Below are positions 61,800 to 64,000 of a DNA stretch of 64,000 nt, piece after piece (position 1 is the first letter of the stretch; the number at the start of each line of letters is the position of its first letter). The notes beneath the pieces were generated by a model. That model was not told where the DNA came from and made no database searches. It saw nothing but the letters and a program-made list of their open reading frames with translations. Position numbers and translations under genes: made by a program. The DNA comes from CAIYTF01 sp963664845 (GTDB lineage Bacteria; Bacteroidota; Ignavibacteria; Ignavibacteriales; Ignavibacteriaceae). Where the stretch lies: positions 5,332,001-5,396,000 of the forward strand of contig OY761615.1 in assembly GCA_963664845.1 (NCBI GenBank), given 5' to 3'.

Positions 61800-64000
61800 T
61801 TATTTGATAAACAACATCTTCTTTGTTTCCGAAAAACTTCCCGAACGAAGTGAATAGAGATATAGTCCGCTTGGCAAGTTTGTTGCATTGAACAGTGCCT
61901 GGTGACTGCCTGCAGGCTGCATCTCGTTTACAAGTGTTGCAACCACTTTCCCTAGAACGTCATACACTTTCAGTGTGGTCATACTGTTGGTTGTTAACTG
62001 ATAACTGATCACAGTGGATGGGTTGAATGGATTGGGGTAGTTCTGATCCAGATTAAATGATTTAACCGTTACGTCCTTGTCCTTGATCGCGTCAATCATG
62101 CCATATTCAAATGCACCTAGATCAGGGGCTGTTCCAACAAACTTCACACCATTGACCAGCGTCCCTTTGTCAATCAGCTTAGTGTTGCCCGCTTTGATAT
62201 ACATGAAATTGATGTCCGGTAAACTTCCGTCTGCTTTGCGGGGTCCGCGAACACCGGTTGTGTCGATTGCAACATAGTCTGCTTCTGCAGTCACCCAGTC
62301 AGAGGTGGTTATCACGCCCCCGAGCATTTCGCAGGGAGCCCAAAGAGATTTCTTGCGGTCAGTAACTCCGTCACCAATGGACACACAGTTGGTAGCAACC
62401 AGTTGTTTACCGCTTGGAAGGCTTGTTCCGTCGATTCTGAAAGTATAGTGACTGCTGTTGTCAAGATATGGTTTGGCAAATCCTGTGCAGTTGACAAGTG
62501 TCATATTGCCGGCATTGCTGTTCTGATCGAACCCTTTTTGCAGGTTGTCAAATGAAAGGCAGCGGATCAATATGGAATTGTGACTTTGGTCTTTACCGCT
62601 GCTGCCGCCGAGTTTGAAACCGTTTCCGTTTCCTTTACCTGCAGTACCATCTTTATAGAACCCGTTCATAAAAGTCCAGCAGTTTTCCATGGTGGTAACC
62701 ATGTCTTGGGGAAAACCGTCTTCCTTACACTTCAGGTAGAGATCCCAGCCGTCATCAGAGTTTTGCCATGAACGGCAGCCATAAAAATAGTTTCCGGTGC
62801 CAACAGTAAGTTTTGGTGCAAATCCATCGGCATCGCCATCGGTTGCATCTCTGTTATAATACGAATCGCAATTGATGATCCGGTTATATGCAGCAAGATT
62901 TTTCAACTGGAGGCCCGCATCACGGTTCTCATAGAAGTTACATAATTCAATAAGGTTATCATGTCCATCTTCGTTTTTATCTTTAATGTCAACATAAGTT
63001 CCCCCGATCGGTTTATTCCGTTCGATGAGGAGACCGTTGTCTCCGGCACCTTTGATGTCGAAACCGTAGAAATGCCAGTAGCTTCCCGTCAACCGGATGC
63101 CTTGGTTTGCATCATCATCAGCCATTGAAGAGAAGTCAAGAATGGCATGTTCACCTGGGGCAGAACGGAGAGTGATCATCTCAGCGGCAGTACCGCCCTT
63201 ATTTATGTTCACCCGTGCGGAATAGGAATAGACGCCCCCTGCCATATAAATAGTGTCGCCTGCATTGATCAGGTCAACTGCTTTTTGCAGTGAGTAAAAC
63301 GGATTCGCTTTCGAGCCGTCTCCCGTTGCATCATTTCCTGTGGGGGCCAGGTAGAGATTGGTGTGAATGGTCGCCTTGAAAGATGCGGTTACTGTTTTGG
63401 CGGCATCAATGGTTATTGATTTCGTCAATTCAGTCCCGGTAAGGTCACCTGACCAGCCGGTAAACACAGATGCTGAGGCAGCATCCGGCACTGCAGTCAA
63501 CGAAACCACTGTCCCTGCATCGTAATAAAGTGCATCCGGACTGCGGGAAACAACGCCTTTTCCACTGATATTTGTCGTTAACATATACTGCATAGTGCCC
63601 TGTTCGTCGCTGATCTCGAAACGATCCAGATTCGTAAGACCATTTGCGCTGCGAGCTTCGAAACGTACTTTGTTCATTCCTTTTGCAAGATTTACTACAA
63701 TGAACACCGATTTCCAGGTAGTGTATGCCCCTGTTGAGGGGAAAGCCAATGAATCCACAACCAGAGCATTATTGATATATACTTTTGCAGATCGATCGTC
63801 AGTTTTGGACATTCCGTAGAATGCAAATATAGTATCGGGTCCACCGTTTTTAACACTGAATTCGAGTTGAATAAAGGCTCCGACAGCATTGTTGGTATTA
63901 ACATACCCGGTTCCGGTATAGCCTGAATACTCCTTTTCGACCTTTGTGCCTGATGAGAATGTTCCGGCTTCCGCCTGAATAACCAGATGCTGGCTATAGC
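61800..64000 (-). CDS. Secreted pectate-lyase-like (PL9-type) beta-helix protein with CBM and T9SS domain (5' truncated)
   Basis: The frame is open to the window edge, so the start lies beyond 64000. The order is: a CBM6/35-type domain (IQAEAGTFSSG, GYVNTNNAVGAF, TTWKSVFIVVNLAKGMNKVRFE); an InlB-like repeat (VSLTAVPDAASASVFTGWSGDL); and a right-handed beta-helix of the family 9 pectate lyase type (LYLAPTGNDATGDGSKANPF, DTIYMAGGVY, CDSYYNRDATDGDADGFAPK, FYGCRSWQNSDDGWDLY). A T9SS sorting domain ends it (NYPNPFNPSTVISYQL, LKVYDVLGKVVATLV, KMLFIK). The acidic cluster DGDADGF matches the calcium-binding part of PL9 enzymes. It should cleave polygalacturonate or a related polyuronide at the cell surface. 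Confidence 0.88.
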   Translation of the reverse strand, partial: YSQHLVIQAEAGTFSSGTKVEKEYSGYTGTGYVNTNNAVGAFIQLEFSVKNGGPDTIFAFYGMSKTDDRSAKVYINNALVVDSLAFPSTGAYTTWKSVFIVVNLAKGMNKVRFEARSANGLTNLDRFEISDEQGTMQYMLTTNISGKGVVSRSPDALYYDAGTVVSLTAVPDAASASVFTGWSGDLTGTELTKSITIDAAKTVTASFKATIHTNLYLAPTGNDATGDGSKANPFYSLQKAVDLINAGDTIYMAGGVYSYSARVNINKGGTAAEMITLRSAPGEHAILDFSSMADDDANQGIRLTGSYWHFYGFDIKGAGDNGLLIERNKPIGGTYVDIKDKNEDGHDNLIELCNFYENRDAGLQLKNLAAYNRIINCDSYYNRDATDGDADGFAPKLTVGTGNYFYGCRSWQNSDDGWDLYLKCKEDGFPQDMVTTMENCWTFMNGFYKDGTAGKGNGNGFKLGGSSGKDQSHNSILIRCLSFDNLQKGFDQNSNAGNMTLVNCTGFAKPYLDNSSHYTFRIDGTSLPSGKQLVATNCVSIGDGVTDRKKSLWAPCEMLGGVITTSDWVTAEADYVAIDTTGVRGPRKADGSLPDINFMYIKAGNTKLIDKGTLVNGVKFVGTAPDLGAFEYGMIDAIKDKDVTVKSFNLDQNYPNPFNPSTVISYQLTTNSMTTLKVYDVLGKVVATLVNEMQPAGSHQALFNATNLPSGLYLYSLRSGSFSETKKMLFIK

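Noticed and set aside
1..64000. Insertion sequences or prophage genes
   Set aside because: No transposase, integrase, recombinase or phage structural gene could be recognised anywhere; only gene remnants and small palindromic repeats hint at past mobility.

Overview
The window reads as chromosome of a Gram-negative bacterium of the Bacteroidota/Chlorobiota side, most likely an Ignavibacteria-type organism. This rests on many secreted proteins ending in a type IX secretion (T9SS) sorting domain with the NYPNPFNPST signature and a VYNxLG core, a PorV-like outer-membrane protein, a TonB-dependent receptor with a carboxypeptidase-like N-terminal domain, and genes with weak or absent Shine-Dalgarno sites. 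The assignment is inference from protein style; there is no rRNA in the window.

Layout. 1-2.6 kb: end of a secreted TIG/propeller protein and an outer-membrane porin-like protein. 2.7-7.5 kb: a divergent quinone oxidoreductase/HxlR redox pair, a secreted alpha/beta hydrolase with TPRs, and a GlpT/UhpT-type sugar-phosphate transporter with a LacI-type operator at its start. 8-12.9 kb: saccharopine dehydrogenase-like protein, a D-cysteine desulfhydrase/ACC deaminase homologue broken by an in-frame TAA, a HEAT plus beta-lactamase-fold protein, and an N-succinylamino acid racemase/OSBS-type enolase-family enzyme. 13.2-28.6 kb: a long run of plus-strand genes centred on peptide breakdown: M20 peptidase, secreted cyanophycinase-type S51 peptidase, YfcC-family carrier, T9SS protein, RpiR regulator, TonB receptor, large surface protein, PorV-like protein, M14 carboxypeptidase and a second, surface-sorted S51 peptidase. 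This looks like a locus for uptake and degradation of an unusual peptide or amide polymer and is the most coherent candidate system.

28.7-36.5 kb: UDP-glucuronate decarboxylase and UDP-glucose dehydrogenase (UDP-xylose synthesis), a POT-family peptide transporter, a membrane protein, a CGNR zinc-finger regulator and a secreted M3 oligoendopeptidase. 37.4-38.9 kb: a lipoprotein with an FGE-sulfatase domain.

38.9-46.9 kb is an accessory, A+T-richer and partly decayed region: a hipA remnant, a VOC protein, a SNF2 helicase remnant, a PLD-type nuclease candidate, a tightly coupled three-gene operon (zinc-ribbon membrane protein, YARHG protein, M23 peptidase), a TPR protein, a small conserved protein and tRNA-Ser(UGA) with a partial repeat of its 5' end nearby.

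47.3-54.6 kb: a multi-PAS hybrid histidine kinase, a PEGA-like outer-membrane protein, and groES-groEL behind a perfect CIRCE element. 55.3-64 kb: T9SS-exported repeat proteins (Ycf48-type propeller, two-component-regulator propeller, YD-like repeat protein) and a pectate-lyase-like beta-helix protein running off the end. Two of these genes share a nearly identical 3' end, and one appears to be a chimera of neighbouring gene types. An intergenic patch at 61.4-61.8 kb holds several palindromic repeats.
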